Assembly (NCBI GenBank): GCA_016795065.1
Contig: JAEUIU010000053.1
Location: 1-64,000, forward strand
DNA from: Phycisphaerae bacterium
GTDB lineage: Bacteria > Planctomycetota > Phycisphaerae > Phycisphaerales > SM1A02
DNA: 64,000 nucleotides
Reading direction: 5' to 3'
This document shows, in pieces, positions 25,783 to 34,786 of this stretch. A program made the position numbers and the translations under genes. The notes below the pieces were generated by a model that made no database searches, was not told the origin of the DNA, and saw only the letters and a program-made list of their open reading frames with translations. The number at the start of each line of letters is the position of its first letter. The first letter of the stretch is position 1.

Positions 25783-27135
25783 ATGGCGTTTCGACCGGTC
25801 TGTGATGAGCGATGCATGGGCCCCGCCGTTGGGGCGAGTGGTGGCCCATCGCGACGCGACTTCCTCTACGTCGGCCTCCTTGGCGGGATCGGGCTCACCC
25901 TCCCGGAGTTCTTCGCCCGACAGGCTCAGGCCGATGCGAAGCGATTCCCCTTAAGGCCGCCGGTTGCCCAGTCGGTCATTCACATCTTCCTTCCCGGCGG
26001 GCTCTCGGCTCAAGAGTCTTTCGATCCCAAACCCTTCGCACCGATTGAGTACCGCGGGCCGCTCGGGACGGTGCCGACAGCGCTGCCCGGCGTCGCCTTC
26101 AGCGAATCGCTTGCGATGACGGCCAAGGTCGCCGACCGGCTGACCATCATCCGTAGCCTCAGTCACGGCGAGGCAGCCCACGAGCGCGGCACGCACAACA
26201 TGTTCACCGGCTACCGGCCGAGCCCGGCGGTGCAGTACCCCTCGATCGGCTCGGTCATCTCGCACGAGCTTGGCCAGAAGAACGAACTGCCGAGCTATGT
26301 CTGCGTGCCGTCGGTGCCCAACGAGTTCGCCGGCGCCGGGTTCCTGAGCGACCGCTTCGGTCCCTTCTCGCTCGGCTCCGATCCGGCCGACGGCGGGTTC
26401 GCGGTGCGCGACCTGGCGATGCCCAACGATGTCGACCACCAGCGGTTCCGCCGTCGGCAATCGATGCTCGAGGCGGTCGACGCCCATTTCCGCTCGACCG
26501 AGAAGGGCGACGCGATCGGCACAATGGACGAGTTCTATCGGCGGGCCTATTCGCTCATCAGTTCCGAGAAGGCCCGCGAGGCGTTCCGTCTCGCCGCTGA
26601 ACCCGACGCGCTTCGCGATGAGTACGGCCGCAACGGGGCAGGGCAGCGGATGCTCCTCTGCCGGCGCCTGGTCGAGGCGGGCGTGCGGTTCGTCTCGATG
26701 ACCTACGGGAGTTTCGATCACCACGCCAACATCACGGCCATTCGCGATCCGCTTCGCGAGTTCGACCGGGCGTACGCGACGCTCATCGTCGATCTCGAGC
26801 GACGGGGCATGCTCGACTCGACGCTCGTGATGGTGACCACCGAATTCGGTCGCACGCCCAAGATCAACCGCGACGGCGGCCGCGACCACTGGCCGCGCGT
26901 CTTCAGCGTCGCCCTCGCCGGCGGCGGAACGCATCGCGGCCTGGTATATGGGGCGTCGGACGCCACGGGTGCTGCGCCCGACGTCGATCCGATGTCGGTC
27001 GAGGACCTCGCAACGACCGTCTACAACCAGTTGGGGATCACCGCCGAAAGTGAACTCATGGCGCCGGGTGATCGGCCGATCGAGATCGTGAAGGACGGCA
27101 AGGTCGTGGACGCGATCCTGTCGAAGAAGGCATGA
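25783..27135 (+). CDS. DUF1501 family exported protein (sulfatase-like fold)
   Basis: A 450-residue protein of the DUF1501 family, abundant in planctomycetes and related to the alkaline phosphatase/sulfatase superfamily. The N-terminus has a Tat-type motif PSRRDFLYVGLLGGIG (Arg 24-25), so export in folded form is likely. Family blocks seen are HIFLPGGLSAQESFDPKP, IIRSLSHGEAAHERGTHNMFTGYRPSP, SYVCVPSVPNEFAGAGFLS and LVMVTTEFGRTPKINRDGGRDHWP. It is the first gene of a five-gene run and overlaps the next by ATGA. In planctomycetes such proteins typically sit with DUF1549/DUF1553 cytochrome-like proteins, as here. The reaction is not known. Confidence 0.93.
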   Translation: MAFRPVCDERCMGPAVGASGGPSRRDFLYVGLLGGIGLTLPEFFARQAQADAKRFPLRPPVAQSVIHIFLPGGLSAQESFDPKPFAPIEYRGPLGTVPTALPGVAFSESLAMTAKVADRLTIIRSLSHGEAAHERGTHNMFTGYRPSPAVQYPSIGSVISHELGQKNELPSYVCVPSVPNEFAGAGFLSDRFGPFSLGSDPADGGFAVRDLAMPNDVDHQRFRRRQSMLEAVDAHFRSTEKGDAIGTMDEFYRRAYSLISSEKAREAFRLAAEPDALRDEYGRNGAGQRMLLCRRLVEAGVRFVSMTYGSFDHHANITAIRDPLREFDRAYATLIVDLERRGMLDSTLVMVTTEFGRTPKINRDGGRDHWPRVFSVALAGGGTHRGLVYGASDATGAAPDVDPMSVEDLATTVYNQLGITAESELMAPGDRPIEIVKDGKVVDAILSKKA

Positions 27136-29567
27136 GCGGGCGGAGCCTCGGCATCGTTGCGGCCGGCCTACTCGCGCTGTCGCTCACCCGGTCGCTTTGG
27201 GCCGGTTCCCCCGAGGTGCGTTCGATCCTGCCGACGGGTGCCCAGCGCGGCACGACCGTGACCTTCACCCTGAGCGGTGAACGACTCAGCGGGGCCCAAG
27301 CGCTTCTCGTCTACCAGGGGAGCGGCGATACGGCCGAAGGCATCACCGTGTCGCGGGTCGCAAACACCGATGAGCGGACCGTCGTTGCCGACTGCGTCAT
27401 CGCCCCCGATTGCCGCCTCGGTGAACATCCGCTACGCCTCCGCACTGCCAGCGGAATCAGCGATCTCGGCACGATCTGGGTCGGGGCCTTGCCGGTCGTG
27501 GCCGAAGTCGAGCCCAATGGCGAATTGTCGTCGGCCCAGCGCGTTCCCTTCGGCTCAACCGTGAGCGGCGTGATCACGCGCGAGGACGCCGATTGGTTTG
27601 CCTTCGAGGCGAAGGCTGGCGATCGATTGTCAGCCGAAATCGAAGGGATGCGACTTGGCCGCGGCAACTTCGACCCTGCGATTGCGATCCTCGATGCCCG
27701 CCGCTTCGAGCTTGCCGAGTGCGACGACTCGCCGCTTCTTCGGCAGGACGCTGTCGCCTCGGCGATCGCCCCTCGCGACGGCACGTATTACGTCTCGGTC
27801 CGCGACGCGGCCTATGGCGGCAGCGACGCGTCGCACTATCGCCTGCACATCGGGTCTTTCCCGCGCCCCCGCATGCTTTGGCCGCCGGCGATTGCGCCCG
27901 GCTCGACGGGTGAGGTGCGTTTCATCGGCGAGGCCAAAGAACTCGCCCCGATGAGCGTGGTTGCCGCGGCGAGTGGGCGACGGCAGGGCATCTTTGCCAC
28001 CGACGCGGGCGGCGTGGCGCCATCGCCCAACGACCTTCTGCTCTCGACTCTTCCCCTTGCGCCGGAGCCGGCCGATCCCGCGGCCGTGCCGTCCGCCCCG
28101 ATCGCCTTCCAAGGCGTCATCGCTGAGCCAGGGGCGACCAACCGGCATCGGGTCCGCTGTAAGGCGGGCGAGGTGTTGCATGTGGCGCTCTATGCCCGGC
28201 GACTTCGCTCACCGCTTGACGCTGTCCTGGAAGTCGCTCGGGAGGATGGCTCGATCGTCGGGACCTTGGATGACGTCGTCGGCGCCGACCCAGAGATCCA
28301 GGGGCCGGTCGACAAGGACGGCATCTACGAACTTCGGGTCCGAGACCATCGCCATCGAGGGGGCGAGGCCTTCGTCTATCGCCTCGAGATCGCACCCCCG
28401 ATGCCATCGCTTCGGGTCAGCCTCGAACGCGTCGACAACCGGCGTCCGCAGTTCCTTCAGGCGATCGCCGTTCCCCGCGGCGGACGCATGGCCGCCATGC
28501 TGCGGACCGAACGGACCAGCATCGCGGGCGAGATCGCCTTCGACTGGCCTTTGCTTCCCGCCGGGTTGTCGGTGCGTTCGCTTCCCCAGGCGGCGGACTT
28601 GCCCAATGCGCCCCTGCTCTTCACCGCCGCCGCCGATGCGCCTCTCGACGGCGGACTGGTCGACGTGATCGCGACCGGCGGAGCGAGCGATGCTCCCGTG
28701 CGCGGCGGCTTCGCCCAGACGATGCCTCTGGTGATCGGGCCGCCCAACGAGACGGTTTATTACGAGACGACCGTCGAGCGGCTGGCCGTCGCCGTCACCG
28801 AGGCGCCACCCTTTCGGGTGACGCTTGTCCCGCCGGCGTCGCCGCTTCTTCGCATCGGGGCGAAGAACCTCGCCGTCCGGGTCGAGCGCGACGCTGGCTT
28901 CACCGGCGACGTCACCCTGCACATGCTGTGGAACCCGCCCGGCGTGACCTCGGCCAACGCGATCACCGTGCCCGGCAACCAGTCCGAGGCGCTCTACCCG
29001 ATCAACGCCGGAGGCGATGCGCCGGTGAGAACCTGGCCGGTCGCGCTTCTCGCCCACAGTCCGGTGCAAGGCGGCGACGTCTGGATCTCGAGCGACCTCG
29101 TCGACCTTGCCGTCGCGGAACCCTTCGAGCAAGGGGCGATCCAACTGGCCGCGACCGAGCGGGGCAAGCCGGCGTCGCTCCTGTGCACGCTGCAATCGGT
29201 GCGTCCCTTCGAGGGCAAGGCGACGCTCACGCTCATGGGCTTGCCGGCCCACGCCAGTTCGACGCCGAGAGAGATCACCAGCGCCGACCGCGAGGTGGTC
29301 TTCGACATCACGACCAAGGACGAGACGCCCCTCGGGCAACATCGCGGCCTCTTCTGTGAGCTGTCGCTCCCGGTTGGTGGGGAGATTGTGACGCACCGGC
29401 TCGCGTTCGATGGGGTATTGCGCGTCGACGCGCCGCCGGCAATCGCGGCGGCGCCGCCTGCCGCGGCACCGCCGCCGCCACCGACCGCCGAGCCCGCCCC
29501 CGCGCCGCCTCGGCCGCTCTCACGCCTGGAACAGCTTCGCAAGGACGCTGCGGAGCGAGGACGATGA
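27132..29567 (+). CDS. Exported PPC-domain protein of the DUF1501/DUF1549 cassette
   Basis: An 811-residue exported protein. The leader MSGRSLGIVAAGLLALSL ends at LWAG. An IPT/Ig-like N-domain (SILPTGAQRGTTVTFTLSGE) is followed by a bacterial pre-peptidase C-terminal (PPC) domain at about 125-235 (EVEPNGELSSAQRVPFG, DADWFAFEAKAGDRLSAEI, YYVSVRDAAYGG). A second PPC-like module lies at about 315-420. The rest is beta-rich, ending in a Pro/Ala-rich stretch before LSRLEQLRKDAAERGR. It overlaps both neighbours by ATGA. No peptidase motif is present, so it is probably a structural or substrate-binding partner of the flanking proteins. Confidence 0.88.
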   Translation: MSGRSLGIVAAGLLALSLTRSLWAGSPEVRSILPTGAQRGTTVTFTLSGERLSGAQALLVYQGSGDTAEGITVSRVANTDERTVVADCVIAPDCRLGEHPLRLRTASGISDLGTIWVGALPVVAEVEPNGELSSAQRVPFGSTVSGVITREDADWFAFEAKAGDRLSAEIEGMRLGRGNFDPAIAILDARRFELAECDDSPLLRQDAVASAIAPRDGTYYVSVRDAAYGGSDASHYRLHIGSFPRPRMLWPPAIAPGSTGEVRFIGEAKELAPMSVVAAASGRRQGIFATDAGGVAPSPNDLLLSTLPLAPEPADPAAVPSAPIAFQGVIAEPGATNRHRVRCKAGEVLHVALYARRLRSPLDAVLEVAREDGSIVGTLDDVVGADPEIQGPVDKDGIYELRVRDHRHRGGEAFVYRLEIAPPMPSLRVSLERVDNRRPQFLQAIAVPRGGRMAAMLRTERTSIAGEIAFDWPLLPAGLSVRSLPQAADLPNAPLLFTAAADAPLDGGLVDVIATGGASDAPVRGGFAQTMPLVIGPPNETVYYETTVERLAVAVTEAPPFRVTLVPPASPLLRIGAKNLAVRVERDAGFTGDVTLHMLWNPPGVTSANAITVPGNQSEALYPINAGGDAPVRTWPVALLAHSPVQGGDVWISSDLVDLAVAEPFEQGAIQLAATERGKPASLLCTLQSVRPFEGKATLTLMGLPAHASSTPREITSADREVVFDITTKDETPLGQHRGLFCELSLPVGGEIVTHRLAFDGVLRVDAPPAIAAAPPAAAPPPPPTAEPAPAPPRPLSRLEQLRKDAAERGR

Positions 29568-31753
29568 CCCTGTTCGCGTGCGTTCTCACGTCGGTCGCCC
29601 TGCTCGCCGCCGAGCCTCCGGCAAACGCGCCTGGAACGAGCTTCCGCAACGACGTCCTGCCGATCCTAAGTCACGCGGGTTGCAGCACCGGTGCGTGCCA
29701 TGGCTCGGCGCGCGGGCAAGACGGCTTCCACCTCTCCCTCTTCGGTTTCGACGCCGCCGGCGACCACAAGGCGATCACCCGCGAGTTGCCGGGTCGCCGC
29801 GTCAATCTCGCCGAGCCCTCTCGCAGCCTGCTCTATCAGAAGTCGATCGGGGGCGTCCCGCACAGTGGTGGCCAGCGGTTCAGCGCTGACGATCCGAGAG
29901 CGAAGACGATGCTCGCCTGGCTCGAGGCAGGAGCACCCGACGATCCGCCGACGCTGCCGCACGTCACGGCCATCGAACTCGCGCCGCGGGAGATTGTCCT
30001 GACGCCCAGCGGTGCGGCGGCGCCGCCATCGCTCTCCCCGACGGGGCACGTGCGCGTGCAAGCGACCTACTCCGACGGTTCGACACGGGACGTCACCGCC
30101 ATCACGACGCTCTTCTCAAGCAACGACTTCGCGGCGAAGGTCCGCGAGGATGGCACGGTCTCCGCGGCCCATCTCGGCGAGGCCGAGATCATCGCCCGCT
30201 TCGATGCCTTCGTCGTCGGGACGAGCGTCCTGGTCGTTCCGCCCACGGCCGGTGGGGCAATCGTTGACGGCGAAGGCGTCACCAACCGGATCGACAAGGC
30301 CATCAACGCGAAGCTCGCCCGCATGGGGATCACGCCGAGCGAACGCTGCGGCGACGGCGAGTTCCTGCGCCGCGTGACCCTCGATCTCACCGGCCTCCTT
30401 CCCTCGATCGAGGAGTTCGAACGCTTCACGGCGGATTCCACGCCCGGCAAGCGCGAGCAACTGGTCAACGAGCTGATGGGCCGCAAGGAGTTCGCCGAGA
30501 TCTGGGTGATGAAATGGGCCGAGCGGCTGGGGATCCGTTCGACGCTCGAGGTCAGTCCGAAGGCGGCGCTTCTCTACGCGGCGTGGCTCCGTTCGCGTTT
30601 CGCCAACGGTACACCCATCGACGCGATCGTCCGTGAGCTGATTGCCGCCGAGGGCGGCACCTTCGACACGCCGGCCACGAACTTCTACCAGCTCGAGCGC
30701 GACACGCTGAAACTCTCGGAGAACGTCGCCCAGGCGTTCCTCGGCACCCGCTTGCAATGCGCCCAATGCCACAACCATCCCTTCGACCGCTGGACGATGG
30801 ATGACTACTACGGCTTCGCGGCGTTCTTCACCCAGATCGCCCGCAAGCCCGCCGAGGACCCGCGCGAAACGACGATCTTCAACGCGGCGAGCGGCGACAT
30901 GAAGCACCCGGTGACGGGGGCGGTCGTGCCGCCGCGCTTCCTCAAGGCAGGCGGCGGCACGGTGCCCGATTGCACCGGCCGCGATCGGCGGGCGGTCGTC
31001 GCCGAGTGGCTCACCTCGCCTGACAACTCGCTCTTTGCCCGCAACGTCGCGAACTTCGTCTGGGCCCATTTCTTCCACCGGGGCATCGTCGAACCGGTCG
31101 ATGACGTTCGGGCGAGCAATCCGCCGTCCAATGAGGCCCTCTTGGCGGCGATCGCCGGGCTGCTTGTCGAATCGAAGTACGACATCCGCCCGCTCGTTCG
31201 GGAGATCTGCTCGTCGGACGCCTATCAGCGGTCGACCCATACGAACGCGAGCAACGAACTGGACGAACGAAACTTCTCGCACGCGGTCGTGCGGCGCATT
31301 CGGGCCGAGTTCCTGCTCGACTCGATCTCGCTCGTGACGCTCACGAAGGACAAGTTCGACGGTCTCCCGCTCGGTTCGCGAGCAGTGCAGATCGCCGACG
31401 GCAGCACGTCCAACTATTTTCTCACCACCTTCGGTCGAGCCAAGCGGGCGACGGTCTGCACTTGCGAGGTCTCGATGGAGCCAAGCCTTTCGCAGGCGCT
31501 GCACCTGGTGAACGGCGAGACCACCCACGAGAAGATCAAGCAGGGGGGGCGCATCGCGGGCGAGCTCGCCGCCGGTCGTTCACCGGGCGAGGTGCTTGAA
31601 CGCCTTTTCGTCCAATGCCTGAGCCGCCGTCCGAGCGACGAGGAACGGGGGGCGCTCCTCGGCCCCGTTGCTGCGGGTCTGGAACCCAAGGCGTCGCTGG
31701 AGGACGCCTTCTGGGCGATTCTCAACAGCCGCGAGTTCGTATTCAACCACTGA
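29564..31753 (+). CDS. DUF1549/DUF1553 cytochrome-like exported protein with Big_2 domain
   Basis: A 729-residue exported protein. The leader is MTLFACVLTSVALLAAEPP. The N-terminal motif CSTGACH at residues 40-46 is a CX4CH variant of the haem c site. A Big_2-like domain lies at about 125-225 (HVRVQATYSDGSTRDVTAI). DUF1549 begins near 245 (IDKAINAKLARMGITPS, FLRRVTLDLTGLLPS), and a CAQCH site at 399-403 lies in LQCAQCHNHPFDRW. DUF1553 covers the rest (SLFARNVANFVWAHFFHRGIVEPVDDVR, SLSQALHLVNGE, ILNSREFVFNH). ATGA overlaps link it to the PPC-domain gene, and the next gene starts seven bases after its stop. The family is widespread in planctomycetes. An electron-transfer or degradation role is suspected but unproven. 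Confidence 0.93.
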   Translation: MTLFACVLTSVALLAAEPPANAPGTSFRNDVLPILSHAGCSTGACHGSARGQDGFHLSLFGFDAAGDHKAITRELPGRRVNLAEPSRSLLYQKSIGGVPHSGGQRFSADDPRAKTMLAWLEAGAPDDPPTLPHVTAIELAPREIVLTPSGAAAPPSLSPTGHVRVQATYSDGSTRDVTAITTLFSSNDFAAKVREDGTVSAAHLGEAEIIARFDAFVVGTSVLVVPPTAGGAIVDGEGVTNRIDKAINAKLARMGITPSERCGDGEFLRRVTLDLTGLLPSIEEFERFTADSTPGKREQLVNELMGRKEFAEIWVMKWAERLGIRSTLEVSPKAALLYAAWLRSRFANGTPIDAIVRELIAAEGGTFDTPATNFYQLERDTLKLSENVAQAFLGTRLQCAQCHNHPFDRWTMDDYYGFAAFFTQIARKPAEDPRETTIFNAASGDMKHPVTGAVVPPRFLKAGGGTVPDCTGRDRRAVVAEWLTSPDNSLFARNVANFVWAHFFHRGIVEPVDDVRASNPPSNEALLAAIAGLLVESKYDIRPLVREICSSDAYQRSTHTNASNELDERNFSHAVVRRIRAEFLLDSISLVTLTKDKFDGLPLGSRAVQIADGSTSNYFLTTFGRAKRATVCTCEVSMEPSLSQALHLVNGETTHEKIKQGGRIAGELAAGRSPGEVLERLFVQCLSRRPSDEERGALLGPVAAGLEPKASLEDAFWAILNSREFVFNH

Positions 31754-31760
31754 TTCCGTC

Positions 31761-34697
31761 ATGATCGACCCTCGCGCCCTCTGTCTTCCTTCGATCTTCC
31801 TCGCCGCGCTGGCCAGCGCGGCGCACGGCCAGGAGCGTGTGACCTTCGTCGATCATGTGCGACCGATCTTCGCCCAGCGGTGCCTCCAGTGCCACAACCC
31901 GGACAAGCTCAAGGGTGACCTCGACCTGACCACCTTTGCCGGCGTCATGACCGGTGGGAGCGGCGGGGCGGTGGTGGCGCCGGGCAACGCCGACGGCAGC
32001 GCGTTGGTCGGCGTGATCGCCCACACGCGTGAACCGAAGATGCCGCCCAAGGGGGATCGCATCGCCGAGGCCGAGATCGCCACGATCCGGGCCTGGGTGG
32101 CTGGGGGGTGTCTGGAGACGTCCTCGAGCGCGGCAGCCCAGCCGAAGCCGGCGATTTCCCTCGGCGCGGGACCGGCGATGGCGGCCGCGAACCTCTCCTC
32201 GTTTCACCTGCCGATGGTGAGTCGCGAGCCGACTGCCCGGGCGCCGATCGCCCGGGCGATGGCAGCGCTACCGGGCTCGTCGGTCGTCGCCCTGTCCGGA
32301 CGGCGCGAGGTGCTTCTGTACGCGAGGAGCGGAGCGATCGAAGGCCCGAGCGACGGTGCGGCGGTCGGTGGCATTCTGCTCGGTGCGCTGCCGACCGGAG
32401 AGGACGAGATCGAGGCATTGCGCTTCACCCGCGACGGTCGCTTCCTTCTCGCCTCGGCCGGCGTTGGCGGTAAGAACGGCTGCGTCTGGATCTGGTCGAT
32501 GCCGACTGGCTCGCTCGTGACGCGGGTCGGTGAAGAGGTTGACGCGGTGCTTGCGGCGGATCTTGACGCGAAGCGATCGCGGGTCGCTCTCGGTGGACCG
32601 CAGCGCGTCGTGAAGGTCATCAGCGTCGCCGACGGCACCGTGACCCATCGCATTCGCAAGCACACCGATTGGATCACTGCCATCGCCTACAGCCCGGACG
32701 GCGTCTTGTTGGCGACCGCCGATCGAGCAGGTGGCATGCACGTGTGGGAAGCGGAGACGCTGGCGCCATACCTCTCGCTCGTCGGCCACACCGCCCGGGT
32801 GACGGCGATCGATTGGTCGGCCGACGGCAACGTGCTGGTCTCTTCGAGCGAGGACGGGCGCGTACGGCTCTGGTCGATGCAGGACGGAGCCCTTGCCAAG
32901 GAGTGGACCGCCGATCCGCAGGGCGTCCTGGACGTGCGGGTGACGAGCGACAGCCGCATCGTGACCGCTGGCCGCGAGCGCACGATCAAAATGTGGGATG
33001 CAGCGGGGTCGCTGCAACGGACCTTCCCGGTGATGCCGGAGGTGGCCGTGGCCGCCGTCGCCCTCGATGAACCGAGCCAGCCGGCGGCGCAGGTGGTCGG
33101 CGCGGACCTAGGCGGCGGCGTCACATTCTGGGCAAGCGCCGACGGCAGCGAACGGGGTCGTTTTGCGACGGCGCCGGCGACGCTCGCCAATCGCGAGGCC
33201 CATGCAAAGGGCGATCTCGCCAAGCGGAGCATCCTGGTGGTCGAGCGCGAGGCGACGGCGTCAAGCGCGTCGACCCAGTTGGCGACGTCGACCAGTGCCC
33301 ATGCTGAGGCGGCGAAGCATGCAGCCGAAGCGGGGGAAGCGAAACGCGTGGCGATTGCGACGCGTGACGCCGCGAGTGGGACGGCTGGCGCTGCCAAGGC
33401 GGCGCTTGACGTGGCAACGGCGGCGAAGCAGGCGGCGACGGAAGCACTGGCCGCAGCGACCGGCGCGGTCGAGGGTTCGATTGCTCGGCTCAAGTCCGAG
33501 GTGGACGTCGATGCCGCGGCGCAGGCGGCTCTGGTGGCCGCAGAGAGCGAGCGGGTGACGACGGAGCGTGCGGCCGACGAGGCCGCCAAGGCCGCCGCGG
33601 CGAAGGACGATCCGGCCTTGCGCAGCGCTGCCGAAGCGGCGTCGGCGGCCAAGTCGGTGGCGCTGGAACGGGCGGGACAGGCTCGGACGAGAGCCAACGA
33701 ATCGTCGGCGACACTCAGAGCCGCGCTCGAGGCGACCGAGAAGGCCAAGGCCGCGGTGCCCCAGGCGAGCGAGACTCGCGACAAGGCCGAGCGGGAGGCA
33801 ACCGCCGCAGCGGAGGTCCTCGCGGTGGCGAACGGAACTTGTGCCGCCGCCGAGGAGGCGCTCGCTGCGGCAGAGTCGCGGGCGACGTTCGCCGAGGCCG
33901 AGGTCGCCCTTCAAGCCGGGTATGTCGCCCGCGATTCTGCGGCGCTGACGACAGCTCAGGCCGCGCTCACGGCTGCACGCAACGACGTGATGACTGCATC
34001 AGCGATCGTGGCCCGTTGCGAAGCGGGGCGGCTGCGCGAAAGGCTCGATCGCGAGCGTGTCGAGTACGCGAGTGCGGTCGCCGACGCGGAGCCCTACACC
34101 ACGGCCAGGGCGACGGCTGAGTCCGCTGCAGCACGAGCAGCCGCTGCGTTGGACGCTGCCGAGGCGGAACTGGCGAACGCTCCGAAGCGTTGTGCCGAAG
34201 CCATCGCGATGAAGGTGGCGGCGGAACGGGAGCGCACCGACGCCGACGCTGCAGTGGTGACGGCCACGACGCGCCTGAAGGAGCGCGAGGCGGAGCAGGC
34301 GGCGTTCAACGAGCTGGTTCTGAGGCTGACGACCAGCGCCTCCGCAGCACCAGGCGATGCGGCACTGGCGGCCGCCTGCGCGCGGGCTCGGGAGGCCCTG
34401 GACCAGATGGCCCTGTCGCAGGCCCATAGTCGCAAGCAACTCGACGACGCGGTCCTCGCGGCCGCGGCGGCGGCGGAACGACTTCGAAGTGCCGGCGAAG
34501 CGGTCGTCCTCACCGAGCGGGATGCTGGGGCGATTCCAACCCGCATCGAGGGGCTGCGCTCCGACCTGTCGCATGCCAACGACGTGGCCGCGGCAGCCGT
34601 TGCGGCGGCGGAGCTGGCCATGATGCCCGCTGAGGCCATTGCCGAGCGTGTGGCGAAGCTCGAGGCGGAGTACGGTCAGGCGACCGCGAGGTATTGA
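31761..34697 (+). CDS. Exported cytochrome c / WD40 / long Ala-rich coiled-coil protein
   Basis: A 978-residue exported protein. The leader MIDPRALCLPSIFLAALASA ends at AHG. A planctomycete-type cytochrome c domain with CLQCH at residues 41-45 is followed by PKMPPKGDRIAEAEIATIRAW. WD40-type blades occupy about 155-480 (HTDWITAIAYSPDGVLLATA, HTARVTAIDWSADGNVLVSS). From about 490 to the end is a run of roughly 480 residues, very rich in Ala, Glu, Lys and Arg with heptad-like spacing, predicted as a long coiled coil. It begins seven bases after the DUF1549/DUF1553 stop, so it belongs to the same transcript. The unusual fusion suggests a scaffold holding the redox domain away from the cell surface, which is inference. 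Confidence 0.88.
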   Translation: MIDPRALCLPSIFLAALASAAHGQERVTFVDHVRPIFAQRCLQCHNPDKLKGDLDLTTFAGVMTGGSGGAVVAPGNADGSALVGVIAHTREPKMPPKGDRIAEAEIATIRAWVAGGCLETSSSAAAQPKPAISLGAGPAMAAANLSSFHLPMVSREPTARAPIARAMAALPGSSVVALSGRREVLLYARSGAIEGPSDGAAVGGILLGALPTGEDEIEALRFTRDGRFLLASAGVGGKNGCVWIWSMPTGSLVTRVGEEVDAVLAADLDAKRSRVALGGPQRVVKVISVADGTVTHRIRKHTDWITAIAYSPDGVLLATADRAGGMHVWEAETLAPYLSLVGHTARVTAIDWSADGNVLVSSSEDGRVRLWSMQDGALAKEWTADPQGVLDVRVTSDSRIVTAGRERTIKMWDAAGSLQRTFPVMPEVAVAAVALDEPSQPAAQVVGADLGGGVTFWASADGSERGRFATAPATLANREAHAKGDLAKRSILVVEREATASSASTQLATSTSAHAEAAKHAAEAGEAKRVAIATRDAASGTAGAAKAALDVATAAKQAATEALAAATGAVEGSIARLKSEVDVDAAAQAALVAAESERVTTERAADEAAKAAAAKDDPALRSAAEAASAAKSVALERAGQARTRANESSATLRAALEATEKAKAAVPQASETRDKAEREATAAAEVLAVANGTCAAAEEALAAAESRATFAEAEVALQAGYVARDSAALTTAQAALTAARNDVMTASAIVARCEAGRLRERLDRERVEYASAVADAEPYTTARATAESAAARAAAALDAAEAELANAPKRCAEAIAMKVAAERERTDADAAVVTATTRLKEREAEQAAFNELVLRLTTSASAAPGDAALAAACARAREALDQMALSQAHSRKQLDDAVLAAAAAAERLRSAGEAVVLTERDAGAIPTRIEGLRSDLSHANDVAAAAVAAAELAMMPAEAIAERVAKLEAEYGQATARY

Positions 34698-34786
34698 GGT
34701 CGCGAACAGGGGATCGCGTTGGCGAAACAGGCGGGTGGTCCGCCGGGGCTTTGATATCCTCGGCAGTTCCTTCGGAGACTTTTTCC

